DNA of 64,000 nucleotides. Origin: Marivivens donghaensis (GTDB lineage: Bacteria; Pseudomonadota; Alphaproteobacteria; Rhodobacterales; Rhodobacteraceae). The DNA lies in NCBI RefSeq assembly GCF_030410045.1, contig NZ_JAUFRA010000002.1:124001-188000 (forward strand). The letters run 5' to 3'. A model generated the notes under the pieces. It did not search any database and was not told where the DNA came from. It was given only the letters and a program-made list of their open reading frames with translations. Made by a program: the position numbers and the translations under genes. This document shows positions 43,786-51,676 of the stretch, piece by piece. Numbering within the stretch: the stretch's first letter is position 1; the number at the start of each line of letters is the position of its first letter.

Positions 43786-44427
43786 TTACGCTTGTGCTGC
43801 TGCGATGAATGCGCGGATTTTTTCGGCATCTTTTACGCCAGGTGCGGATTCCACGCCCGACGATACATCTACCTGACGCGCGCCAGTCATATCGATTGCC
43901 TGTGCAACGTTGTCAGCATTTAAGCCGCCCGCCAGCATCCACGGACGGGTCCAATATTTGCGCCGCACCATTTTCCAATCCCACGCTGCGCCATTCCCAC
44001 CCGGACGGTCAGAGTCCTTGGGCTGTTTCGGTTCAACGAGGATTTGGTCGGCGACTTGGGCGTAAAGGTCGATCTGGAACAGATCGTCTGGGGACGAAAT
44101 GCCGATAGCCTTCATAACAGGTAGGCCATAGCGTTCACGCACTTCGGTCACGCGCTCTGGGCTTTCTTTGCCGTGAAGCTGCAGCATATCGAGCGGCACT
44201 TTGGCCATTAATTCATCCAAGAATTCATCACTCGCATCAACAACGAGCGCTACCTTTGCGACGCCAAGCGGGACCTCAAGGGCCAAGGCTGCTGCTTCGT
44301 CGATTGTGACATTGCGTGGACTCTTTGGAAAGAACACGAACCCAAGGTACGCCGCGCCAGCATCGCAGGCGACCTGAATGCTGGCCGCATCGCGCAGCCC
44401 GCAGATTTTCACTCGGACATCAGGCAT
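43786..44427 (-). CDS. trpF: Phosphoribosylanthranilate isomerase
   Basis: A 213-residue TIM-barrel isomerase of tryptophan synthesis with the VKICGLRD opening (catalytic Cys), the LDMLQLHG strand and the AGGLNADNVAQAI and DVSSGVESAPGVKD phosphate-binding blocks. It starts 2 bases after the lapA stop. Other trp genes (trpA, trpC, trpD, trpE) are not in the window. Confidence 0.95.
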   Translation of the reverse strand: MPDVRVKICGLRDAASIQVACDAGAAYLGFVFFPKSPRNVTIDEAAALALEVPLGVAKVALVVDASDEFLDELMAKVPLDMLQLHGKESPERVTEVRERYGLPVMKAIGISSPDDLFQIDLYAQVADQILVEPKQPKDSDRPGGNGAAWDWKMVRRKYWTRPWMLAGGLNADNVAQAIDMTGARQVDVSSGVESAPGVKDAEKIRAFIAAAQA

Positions 44428-44429
44428 AA

Positions 44430-44777
44430 TTACGAACGTTCGAGCAGTTGGAGAACGTCGTCTTTGCCGTCGCCATCTGCATCGCGCAGACGGTCCAATT
44501 CACGACGAAGCTGCTTTGCTTCTTTGCCACGTGCACGGGCTTCGGAACGGGTTTTGTGTTCGCGCAGCCATTCCCAGAGAAACCCGATGAGCAAACCAAC
44601 ACCGACGCCTAGGAAAATGGCAATGAACAGAGGGACCTGAACGGTCGGCGCTACGCCGATGAAGTCAGCGAGCAAGTTCGGCATGGCGTGGATCGTCACG
44701 ATGTCACGATTTGCCAAACCAACAAGCACAAGACAAAGGGCAACAATGCCCCAAAAGGCGTAGCGAAGCGTTTTCAT
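44430..44777 (-). CDS. LapA domain-containing membrane protein
   Basis: A 115-residue LapA-domain protein (lipopolysaccharide assembly protein A-like) with two helices (about 7-24 and 46-69), then a basic coiled-coil cytoplasmic tail. It lies between ihfB (9 bases) and trpF (2 bases), a conserved arrangement in the Rhodobacterales. Exact function in this group is not established. Confidence 0.85.
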   Translation of the reverse strand: MKTLRYAFWGIVALCLVLVGLANRDIVTIHAMPNLLADFIGVAPTVQVPLFIAIFLGVGVGLLIGFLWEWLREHKTRSEARARGKEAKQLRRELDRLRDADGDGKDDVLQLLERS

Positions 44778-44786
44778 TCGGTTCTC

Positions 44787-45068
44787 TTATTCGTCGTTCA
44801 GTCGATCGCGCAGCAGCTTGCCTGTCTTAAAGAACGGCACGTGCTTTTCTTCGACGTCGACAGATTCGCCGGTGCGCGGGTTACGGCCCGTTCTCGCATC
44901 GCGTTTCTTGACAGAGAATGCGCCGAAACCGCGCAGCTCCACCCGATGACCAGCGGCCATCGCTTCGGTGATGGTGTCAAAGACCGTGTTCACGATCTTC
45001 TCTACATCACGCTGGTAGAGGTGAGGATTTTCGTCGGCGATCTTTTGGATCAGTTCTGACCTGATCAT
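44787..45068 (-). CDS. ihfB: Integration host factor subunit beta
   Basis: A 93-residue HU/IHF family DNA-bending protein. It has the MIRSELIQKIADENPHL opening, VELRGFGAF and the beta-arm tip ARTGRNPRTGESV with the intercalating Pro. It pairs with IhfA, not in the window. It lies downstream of rpsA, as in many proteobacteria, with 274 bases and a terminator between them. Confidence 0.95.
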   Translation of the reverse strand: MIRSELIQKIADENPHLYQRDVEKIVNTVFDTITEAMAAGHRVELRGFGAFSVKKRDARTGRNPRTGESVDVEEKHVPFFKTGKLLRDRLNDE

Positions 45069-45288
45069 AGGCGTGGACCCCCCGGGTATGAAACAGACGG
45101 CAGGTTCACCCTGCTCACTGCACGACTATAGGAAAACAGAACCCATCGGGGAATAGCCGTCATAGGGTGTAAATCGCGAAAATTGCATCAATTTCGGGCC
45201 TTTGGCTGGTGATTGAGGAATTTCGGCAGCGACTTCCAGTTTGGGCACAAACGCTGCATCGCAGCACTGACGCAGCGATTCGCCAAAG

Positions 45289-45317
45289 AAAAACCCCGCT
45301 GTCTTACGACAGCGGGG
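45289..45317 (-). terminator. Intrinsic terminator of rpsA
   Basis: On the minus strand CCCCGCTGTC-GTAA-GACAGCGGGG is a perfect 10-bp stem followed by TTTTTCTTT, 26 bases after the rpsA stop codon. The remaining part of the gap, 45069-45288, must carry the ihfB promoter; no gene is seen there. Confidence 0.92.
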
Positions 45318-45342
45318 TACATTCTTTCACTCAAAAGGGGAC

Positions 45343-47022
45343 TTATTCGTCCGAACCTTTCAGAGCTGCACCGAGGATATCGCCGAGCGAAGCGCCAGAA
45401 GCGGACGAACCGTACTGTTCTACTGCTTCTTTCTCTTCTGCGATTTCACGTGCTTTGATCGACAGACCCAGTTTGCGGGTCTTGCTGTCTACGTTGGTCA
45501 CGCGAACGTCGACTTTATCGCCTACGCCGAAACGCTCAGGACGCTGTTCGGCACGGTCACGCGACAGGTCGGAACGACGGATGAACGACTTCATGCCTTC
45601 GTACTCAACCTCGATGCCGCCATCTTCGATTGCGGTTACGTTAACGGTGATCACCGAACCACGCTTTACGCCGCCAATGGCTTCAGCGAACGGGTCGCCT
45701 TCCATTGCTTTGATCGAGAGCGAGATGCGCTCTTTCTCAACGTCGACTTCGGTAACGACAGCCTTAACAACGTCGTTCTTGTGGTAGTTCTGGATCGCGT
45801 CTTCGCCACGGTCGTCCCACGACAGGTCGGAGAGGTGAACCATGCCGTCGATGTCGCCAGGCAGGCCGATGAACAGACCGAATTCGGTGATGTTCTTAAC
45901 TTCACCTTCAACCTGTGTGCCTTCTGGGTGGGTCTCAGCAAAGACTTCCCATGGGTTGCGCTGGGTCTGCTTGAGGCCGAGCGAAACGCGACGCTTGGAC
46001 GAGTCGATTTCGAGAACCATGACTTCGACTTCTTGCGAGGTCGAAACGATTTTGCCCGGGTGGACGTTTTTCTTGGTCCAGGACATTTCGGAAACGTGAA
46101 CCAGACCTTCAACGCCAGCTTCGAGCTCAACAAATGCACCGTAGTCGGTGATGTTGGTTACGCGGCCAGTGTGTACCGATTCCAGCGGGTAGCGAGTTTC
46201 AACTGCATCCCACGGATCGTCCTGAAGCTGTTTCATGCCCAGAGAGATACGGTGGGTGTCTTTGTTGATCTTGATGACCTGAACGTTGATGGTCTCGCCG
46301 ATCGACAGGATTTCCGACGGGTGGTTAACACGGCGCCATGCCATGTCGGTGACGTGCAGCAGGCCGTCAACGCCGCCCAGATCAACGAAGGCACCGTATT
46401 CGGTGATGTTCTTGACCACGCCTTCAACAGCCTGACCTTCGGTGAGGTTGCCGATGACTTCAGCACGCTGTTCAGCGCGCGACTCTTCGAGGATCGCACG
46501 ACGCGAAACAACGATGTTGCCACGACGGCGGTCCATTTTCAGGATTTGGAACGGCTGCTTAAGACCCATCAGCGGGCCAGCGTCGCGTACGGGACGTACG
46601 TCAACCTGCGAACCCGGAAGGAACGCAACAGCGCCGCCCAGATCAACAGTGAAGCCACCTTTGACGCGGCCAAAGATTGCGCCTTCGACGCGCTCTTCTG
46701 CAGCGTATGCTTTTTCCAGACGATCCCATGCTTCTTCGCGGCGAGCCATTTCGCGGGAAATGACAGCTTCGCCACGGGCGTTTTCAGCCGCGCGCAGGAA
46801 CACTTCCACTTCGTCGCCAACAGCGATCGAGGGAGCTTCACCCGGGTTTGCGAATTCTTTGAGGTCTACGCGGCCTTCCATTTTGTAGCCGACGTCGATG
46901 ATAGCCTGACCGGCTTCAATCGCGATAACCTTACCTTTGACAACCGAACCTTCAGCCGGGGTGTCAATTTCGAAGCTTTCTTGTAGGAGGGCTTCGAATT
47001 CCTCCATCGATACGTTAGCCAT
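45343..47022 (-). CDS. rpsA: 30S ribosomal protein S1
   Basis: A 559-residue S1 with six S1 (OB-fold) domains at roughly 30-90, 110-180, 195-265, 280-350, 365-435 and 450-525. The repeats are shown by ITEYGAFVDLGGVDGLLHVTDM, ITDYGAFVELEAGVEGLVHVSEM and ITEFGLFIGLPGDIDGMVHLSDL. The first two bind the ribosome and the others mRNA. It is normally next to cmk; here a nitroreductase/HxlR pair lies between them. Confidence 0.97.
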   Translation of the reverse strand: MANVSMEEFEALLQESFEIDTPAEGSVVKGKVIAIEAGQAIIDVGYKMEGRVDLKEFANPGEAPSIAVGDEVEVFLRAAENARGEAVISREMARREEAWDRLEKAYAAEERVEGAIFGRVKGGFTVDLGGAVAFLPGSQVDVRPVRDAGPLMGLKQPFQILKMDRRRGNIVVSRRAILEESRAEQRAEVIGNLTEGQAVEGVVKNITEYGAFVDLGGVDGLLHVTDMAWRRVNHPSEILSIGETINVQVIKINKDTHRISLGMKQLQDDPWDAVETRYPLESVHTGRVTNITDYGAFVELEAGVEGLVHVSEMSWTKKNVHPGKIVSTSQEVEVMVLEIDSSKRRVSLGLKQTQRNPWEVFAETHPEGTQVEGEVKNITEFGLFIGLPGDIDGMVHLSDLSWDDRGEDAIQNYHKNDVVKAVVTEVDVEKERISLSIKAMEGDPFAEAIGGVKRGSVITVNVTAIEDGGIEVEYEGMKSFIRRSDLSRDRAEQRPERFGVGDKVDVRVTNVDSKTRKLGLSIKAREIAEEKEAVEQYGSSASGASLGDILGAALKGSDE

Positions 47023-47196
47023 CTGGCGTTAATCCTTTTCACGGTTTTTCTGGCCTAGCGGTTGGATCCGCCGGTCTTTTGATTGGCGTCGGTAAACGCA
47101 AAACAAAGAGGGCCGGAATGTCCGACCCTGCCTGATCCTGCGTCCACAGGTGTAACCCCTGCTTTAGACAGGGGCGCGTTTACCGCAGAAACCCCA

Positions 47197-47228
47197 ACAG
47201 GGCAAGGACGGAATCCAACCTTGCCCCG
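47197..47228 (-). terminator. Hairpin after the nitroreductase gene
   Basis: GGGCAAGG and CCTTGCCC form an 8-bp stem around TTGGATTCCGT on the minus strand, then TGTTGGGGTTT. This is a likely terminator for the nitroreductase gene that ends at 47240. The remaining gap to rpsA (47023-47196) should hold the rpsA promoter. Confidence 0.6.
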
Positions 47229-47239
47229 TCAGGAGCAGC

Positions 47240-47875
47240 TTACTTCACATCGGTGACGATGCTGTCGCGCGAACGGCGAACTTTTTTCTGCGGTGCGAGC
47301 CAGTCGTTCGGCTCATCGCGGTAGCCGATTGCGAGGGTGACGACGGACTTCAGGCCCTTTTCTTTGAGGCCGAGAATTTCGTCGAATTGCGCAGGGTCAA
47401 AGCCCTCCATCGGTGTCGTATCTACGCCTTCTTCGGCAGCTGCCATCAAGGCAAAACCGAGTGCGATGTAGGCCTGACGTGCCGCATGTTCAAAGTTGGT
47501 CTGAGCATCGCGAGCCAAATACATGCCTTTGAGGTTGTCATAGTAGCCATTTAGCGCCTCACGGGTTTCTTCGCCGCGAATTTCTGCGTGAAGGTCAACA
47601 ACACTGCTGATGTTTTCGTCGGTGTAGTTTTCCCACGCGGCAAATACGAGAACTGCGGTTCCATCAGTGATCTGCTTTTGACCGTATGCGGCTGCAGACA
47701 GCTTTGCGCGCACATCATCGTTGGTCACGAGGATCAGTTGGAACGGCTGCAGGCCAGACGATGTCGGCGCGCGGCGGGCCGCATCAACAATGCGTTCGAT
47801 TTTTTCGGCGGGAACAACCTTGGACGCATCCATAGCTTTGGTTGCGTAGCGCCAGTCGAGTTTTTCGTAGAACAT
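47240..47875 (-). CDS. NAD(P)H nitroreductase family oxidoreductase
   Basis: A 211-residue NfsB-type flavin reductase with the WRYATKAMDASKVV opening, the RRAPTSSGLQPFQLILV FMN-binding block and the KSVVTLAIGYRDEPNDWL C terminus. It probably reduces quinones, nitro compounds or related electrophiles with FMN. The start at 47875 is taken because AAAGG lies upstream and the family begins MFYEKLDW. It is divergent from an HxlR regulator with paired palindromes in the shared gap. Confidence 0.92.
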   Translation of the reverse strand: MFYEKLDWRYATKAMDASKVVPAEKIERIVDAARRAPTSSGLQPFQLILVTNDDVRAKLSAAAYGQKQITDGTAVLVFAAWENYTDENISSVVDLHAEIRGEETREALNGYYDNLKGMYLARDAQTNFEHAARQAYIALGFALMAAAEEGVDTTPMEGFDPAQFDEILGLKEKGLKSVVTLAIGYRDEPNDWLAPQKKVRRSRDSIVTDVK

Positions 47876-47908
47876 CCGATTACCTTTCGAGGAGGGTGGT
47901 ATAAATTC

Positions 47909-47921
47909 GATACTCGGTATA
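47909..47921. promoter_or_regulatory. Candidate HxlR operator, site 1
   Basis: GATACTCGGTATA in the 110-base gap between the divergent nitroreductase and HxlR genes. It shares the GATACTCrGTAT pattern with site 2, and is imperfectly palindromic. It lies about 34 bases from the nitroreductase start, where it could block transcription of that gene. Confidence 0.5.
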
Positions 47922-47960
47922 TATTTGTGACCAATATGGCCTTCAAGAAGGCACATTTCG

Positions 47961-47973
47961 GATACTCAGTATC
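47961..47973. promoter_or_regulatory. Candidate HxlR operator, site 2
   Basis: GATACTCAGTATC is a perfect 13-base palindrome (odd centre) 13 bases before the HxlR start, about 52 bases from site 1, close to five helical turns. It is placed for autoregulation of the HxlR gene. Confidence 0.55.
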
Positions 47974-47985
47974 AAAGAGGGAACT

Positions 47986-48354
47986 ATGAAGGACGTCGGC
48001 CACTGCCCGCTTCAATGCGAGAAAATCAATAGTGTTTTGTCCCGGATCGGTGACAGATGGAGCATCCTCGTCATGATCGCTCTCAAAGGGCGTCAGGTCA
48101 TGCGTTTCAATGAGTTAAAGCGACACCTGGGTATCACTCAGCGCATGCTTTCCCTGACTTTGCGAGAGCTAGAGCGTGACGGGCTCGTGAACCGTACGGC
48201 CTATGCAACGGTGCCGCCTACAGTCGAATATGAATTGACCGATTTGGGCCGGTCTTTTGCAGAAACGATCGGTGTGATGGGCGAATGGGCTGTTGCGCAC
48301 TTGGCAGAGATTGACCGTGCCCGTGCAGAGTATGATCGGAAAAACGCAGCTTAA
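47986..48354 (+). CDS. HxlR family transcriptional regulator
   Basis: A 122-residue winged-helix regulator of the HxlR (YodB/HypR) group, with CPLQCEKINSVLSRIGDRWS near the start, the recognition region RFNELKRHLGITQRMLSLTLREL and the beta-wing RTAYATVPPTVEYELT. The N-terminal Cys residues (Cys6 and Cys10) recall redox- or quinone-sensing HxlR proteins. It is divergent from the nitroreductase gene, its likely target. Confidence 0.92.
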   Translation: MKDVGHCPLQCEKINSVLSRIGDRWSILVMIALKGRQVMRFNELKRHLGITQRMLSLTLRELERDGLVNRTAYATVPPTVEYELTDLGRSFAETIGVMGEWAVAHLAEIDRARAEYDRKNAA

Positions 48355-48941
48355 CGTGCGGCGTTGATCGCATTCACGGCGGCGGCAATAGCGTCTTCAA
48401 TCGACAGATCACTTGTGTCGATCAGAAGGGCATCGTCGGCAGGTTTCAGCGGCGCATCGGCGCGATTCATATCGCGGTCATCGCGTTCCCGTACCTCGGC
48501 CAATACCTGTGCCTCGTCGCCACCGACCTCCAGCCACCGACGGTGGGCGCGAACTTCGGCGCTCGCAGTGACAAAGAGTTTTACATCAGCGTCAGGGCAA
48601 ATGACCGTCCCAATATCGCGACCATCGAGGACCGCACCGCCGTCTTGCGAGGCAAAGCGACGTTGAAAATCTACCAAAGCGGCGCGGACTTCTGGTATAA
48701 CTGCGACCTTGGATGCGGCTTGCCCAGCCGCCAACGACCGCAGATCATCGCGGTTCAGGTCATCGTTATTCAGCGTTTGGGCCGCAGTAATAGGATCAAC
48801 GCCATCCGCAGCTTTCGCGCCCACGGCTCTGTAGAGCAATCCGGTATCAAGATGTGCAAAGCCGAATTTCGCAGCGACGGCTTTGGAAATCGTCCCTTTG
48901 CCTGCAGCGGCTGGGCCATCGATGGCTACAGTGAAAGTCAT
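48351..48941 (-). CDS. cmk: Cytidylate kinase
   Basis: A 196-residue CMP/dCMP kinase with P-loop AIDGPAAAGKGTISKAVA at 6-23, the DTGLLYRAVG substrate site and DGRDIGTVICPDADVKLF. It overlaps the convergent HxlR gene by 4 bases and lies 13 bases after a 38-codon ORF coupled to aroA, so aroA-38 codons-cmk form one operon. Confidence 0.95.
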   Translation of the reverse strand: MTFTVAIDGPAAAGKGTISKAVAAKFGFAHLDTGLLYRAVGAKAADGVDPITAAQTLNNDDLNRDDLRSLAAGQAASKVAVIPEVRAALVDFQRRFASQDGGAVLDGRDIGTVICPDADVKLFVTASAEVRAHRRWLEVGGDEAQVLAEVRERDDRDMNRADAPLKPADDALLIDTSDLSIEDAIAAAVNAINAAR

Positions 48942-48954
48942 GTTCGCCTCTTAC

Positions 48955-49071
48955 TTAAGGGAGCCGTGCGCCCCCTTGCACCCACATCTCGAACAAGCGG
49001 ACAGCACCAAATGCGATCAGAATGCCTGTCACAATAATGGTCCGCCAGTTCCGTTGTGGCTTTTCGCTCAT
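48955..49071 (-). CDS. Putative 38-residue single-span membrane protein coupled to aroA
   Basis: A 38-codon ORF whose ATG overlaps the aroA stop (TAATG). The product starts MSEKPQRNWRT, has one hydrophobic helix (about residues 12-25) and ends GGARLP. The overlap and the following cmk gene suggest coupled translation. No family is recognised; several such small proteins occur in alphaproteobacterial aroA-cmk operons, but I cannot confirm homology here. Confidence 0.5.
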   Translation of the reverse strand: MSEKPQRNWRTIIVTGILIAFGAVRLFEMWVQGGARLP

Positions 49072-50423
49072 TACGAATTGGACCGTTCGATCGCTGCGCC
49101 CAAGTCCGCCATGAGAGGTTCAAAGATCGGGAAAGAGGTCGCAATCGGCGAGCCGTCATCAACCGACATCGGTTTGTTCGTCGCCATGCCCATCACCATG
49201 AACGACATCGCGATGCGGTGATCGAGGCGCGATTCAACCGTCACGCCGCCCTCAACGTTGCCAAAGCCGCGACCTTTGACGATCCACCAATCGTCACCTT
49301 CGTCAACTTCGACGCCAGCAGCGCGTAGACCTTTGGCCATCGCATCAATGCGATCGGATTCTTTGACGCGCAGTTCTTTTACGCCCTTCATCACGGTGTC
49401 GCCTTCCGCGAAGGACGCGACAACGGACAGAACAGGGTATTCGTCGATCATCGAGGCAGCGCGAGCAGGCGGAACTTCGATCCCTTTGAGGTTCGGTGAG
49501 TATTTTGCACGCAGGTCGGCAACGGGTTCGCCGCCTTCTTCGCGCAGGTTCTCGTATTCCAGATCGGCGCCCATTTCGCGCAGAGTTGTGAACAAACCAG
49601 CGCGGGTGTCGTTCAAGCCGATATTCGGGACGAGCACGTCAGAGCCTTCGGTGATGATCGCCGCGCAGACAGGGAATGCAGCCGACGATGGGTCACGAGG
49701 GACGACAATCTTTTGAGCCTTCAGTTCAGGCTGACCAGTCAGCGTGATAACGCGCCCTTCTTCGGTCGTTTCGACCGTCAGTTCTGCGCCAAAACCAACC
49801 AGCATCCGTTCAGTGTGATCGCGAGTGGCTTCTTTTTCGATAACGATAGTCTTGCCCGGGGCATTCAAACCAGCCAGCAAAACAGCCGATTTCACCTGAG
49901 CGGACGGGACAGGCGTCGCGTATGTCACGGGCACGGGGTTTTCTGCGCCAACGATGGTGAGCGGTAGGCGGCCACCTTTGCGTCCGTAAGATTTCGCACC
50001 AAAGAGCGCCAGCGGATCTGTGACGCGCCCCATCGGGCGAGAGTTCAGGGATGCATCGCCAGTAAATGTTGCGGTGATCGGAGAGGTCGCCATGCAGCCC
50101 ATGATCAGGCGCACGCCAGTGCCAGAGTTGCCGCAGTCGATGACGTTTTCAGGTTCTTTGAACCCGCCTACGCCTACGCCCTCGACGCTCCAGTTGCCCT
50201 CGCCATGGTCAACGACGGTCGCGCCAAAGGCACGCATCGCTTTGGCTGTATCAAGCACGTCCTCACCAAGCAGCAGGCCCGTAATTTCGGTTTTACCAAC
50301 CGACAATGCGCCAAGAATGAGTGACCGATGCGAGATTGATTTGTCGCCAGGCACATTCGCCACGCCCTTGAGCGGTCCGCACTTGCGGGAAATCATTGGA
50401 ATAGGATTGCCGTGGCCTGACAT
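49071..50423 (-). CDS. aroA: 3-phosphoshikimate 1-carboxyvinyltransferase
   Basis: A 450-residue EPSP synthase of aromatic amino-acid synthesis. It has VPGDKSISHRSLILGAL near residue 24, GNSGTGVRLIMG (phosphoenolpyruvate site) and the KESDRIDAMAKGLRAAG region. Length and active-site residues are normal for the class II-like alphaproteobacterial form. It heads the aroA-cmk operon. Confidence 0.96.
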   Translation of the reverse strand: MSGHGNPIPMISRKCGPLKGVANVPGDKSISHRSLILGALSVGKTEITGLLLGEDVLDTAKAMRAFGATVVDHGEGNWSVEGVGVGGFKEPENVIDCGNSGTGVRLIMGCMATSPITATFTGDASLNSRPMGRVTDPLALFGAKSYGRKGGRLPLTIVGAENPVPVTYATPVPSAQVKSAVLLAGLNAPGKTIVIEKEATRDHTERMLVGFGAELTVETTEEGRVITLTGQPELKAQKIVVPRDPSSAAFPVCAAIITEGSDVLVPNIGLNDTRAGLFTTLREMGADLEYENLREEGGEPVADLRAKYSPNLKGIEVPPARAASMIDEYPVLSVVASFAEGDTVMKGVKELRVKESDRIDAMAKGLRAAGVEVDEGDDWWIVKGRGFGNVEGGVTVESRLDHRIAMSFMVMGMATNKPMSVDDGSPIATSFPIFEPLMADLGAAIERSNS

Positions 50424-50505
50424 GTAACACCTCTTTCAGCTTCGACAGCGTCTTAGCGCAGGTGCGTGTTAGCGTCCATCATGAACAGGGTAATTATCGC
50501 GCCGG

Positions 50506-51213
50506 TCAGGATGTGAAAGCAGCGCGAAGTGCAATCTCTACCATATCGCCAAAGCTACGTTCACGTTGGTCGCTGGGGAGGGCCTCGTGTGTGACCAGAT
50601 GGTCCGAGATCGTCAGAACAGCCAGCGCACGACGTTTGTAACGCGCAGCCAGAATATAAAGTTCTGCCGCTTCCATTTCGACTGCCAACGTTCCGTGGCG
50701 CATTAATTGTTCCGTCAGATCGGACCGATCTTCGTAAAATGTATCGGACGAAAAAATGCCGCCAACGTGATGAGTAATGTCTAATTCTGCTGCTGCTTTT
50801 TCGGCGGCAGATAACAGGCCGAAATCAGCGCAGGGCGCGTAATTCAATTCACGGAAAATCGAAGAGGACGGCGTGCCAATGGTGCTAGCGGTCATCGCCA
50901 ATACAACGTCGCGCACTTTGACGTGGTCTTGCATGCCACCTGCTGATCCGATCCGAATGAGCGTCTGTGCATCGTAATCGCGAATTAATTCATTCGCGTA
51001 AATCGACAGCGACGGCATCCCCATGCCCGAACCATGGATAGTAACGGGGTTGCCGTTCCACGTCCCTGTGTATCCGAGCATGCCGCGCACTTCGTTAATG
51101 CAGCGAGGGTTCTCGAGGAATGTCTCGGCAGCCCATTTAGCGCGATAGGGATCGCCAGGCATTAATACTGTGGGGGCAATATCGCCCTTCTTAGCGCCGA
51201 TGTGAACAGTCAT
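50506..51213 (-). CDS. deoD: Purine-nucleoside phosphorylase (DeoD type)
   Basis: A 235-residue hexameric-type PNP with the MPGDPYRAKWAAETFLE opening, GMGMPSLSIYANELI and the VEMEAAELYILAARY substrate loop. It cleaves purine nucleosides with phosphate in salvage. It lies 54 bases after the H-NS-like gene on the same strand, separated by a strong terminator. Confidence 0.95.
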   Translation of the reverse strand: MTVHIGAKKGDIAPTVLMPGDPYRAKWAAETFLENPRCINEVRGMLGYTGTWNGNPVTIHGSGMGMPSLSIYANELIRDYDAQTLIRIGSAGGMQDHVKVRDVVLAMTASTIGTPSSSIFRELNYAPCADFGLLSAAEKAAAELDITHHVGGIFSSDTFYEDRSDLTEQLMRHGTLAVEMEAAELYILAARYKRRALAVLTISDHLVTHEALPSDQRERSFGDMVEIALRAAFTS

Positions 51214-51229
51214 TCTGGGAACCCTAAAA

Positions 51230-51256
51230 GCAAAACGGCGCGGGATTACCGCGCCG
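51230..51256 (-). terminator. Intrinsic terminator of the H-NS-like gene
   Basis: On the minus strand CGGCGCGG-TAATC-CCGCGCCG is a perfect 8-bp stem followed by TTTTGCTTTT, 12 bases after the H-NS-like stop codon. Confidence 0.9.
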
Positions 51257-51267
51257 CTGTTTTGAAA

Positions 51268-51579
51268 TTAGATCGCGAAAGATGCGATGTCTTTGCCTGC
51301 ATCTTCGGCGTCTTTGATCCACTGGGGTTTGCGACCACGGCCGGACCAAGTTTGGGTGTCATCCGCAGGGTTGCGATATTTCGCAGGGGCTTTGGCCTTT
51401 GGCGCTTTTGCTCCGCTTGTCAGTTCGTCCAGCGAAAACCCGAATTCAGCTGCGGCTTTGGCCGCTGCGTCACGCGCAGCTTTTAATTCGCGCGCACCAA
51501 CGCGGCTCAGTGCTTTCTCAACATCAGCACGAAGCGTTTCGAGTTCTTTACGGGATAGGGTATCGAGATTGATGGTCAT
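51268..51579 (-). CDS. H-NS family nucleoid protein
   Basis: A 103-residue H-NS-like protein with an N-terminal coiled-coil (about 5-45, ETLRADVEKALSRVGAREL) and the C-terminal AT-hook-like DNA-binding motif in NPADDTQTWSGRGRKPQWI. It probably silences AT-rich DNA. The start at 51579 (MTINLDT) is chosen over 51645 because the family begins there. A strong terminator follows. Confidence 0.9.
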   Translation of the reverse strand: MTINLDTLSRKELETLRADVEKALSRVGARELKAARDAAAKAAAEFGFSLDELTSGAKAPKAKAPAKYRNPADDTQTWSGRGRKPQWIKDAEDAGKDIASFAI

Positions 51580-51676
51580 TCCGTGAGCCTTTAATGCAAG
51601 ATTAAAATACGAAACGCATAATACCCCGAATGCGACAATTGGCAATCGGGGTATTTATTAATGATTTTGCCTTTAA

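Noticed and set aside
45781..46986. 401-codon plus-strand ORF across rpsA
   Set aside because: It is antisense to the six S1 domains; GC-rich third positions keep the opposite frame open. No motif is seen.
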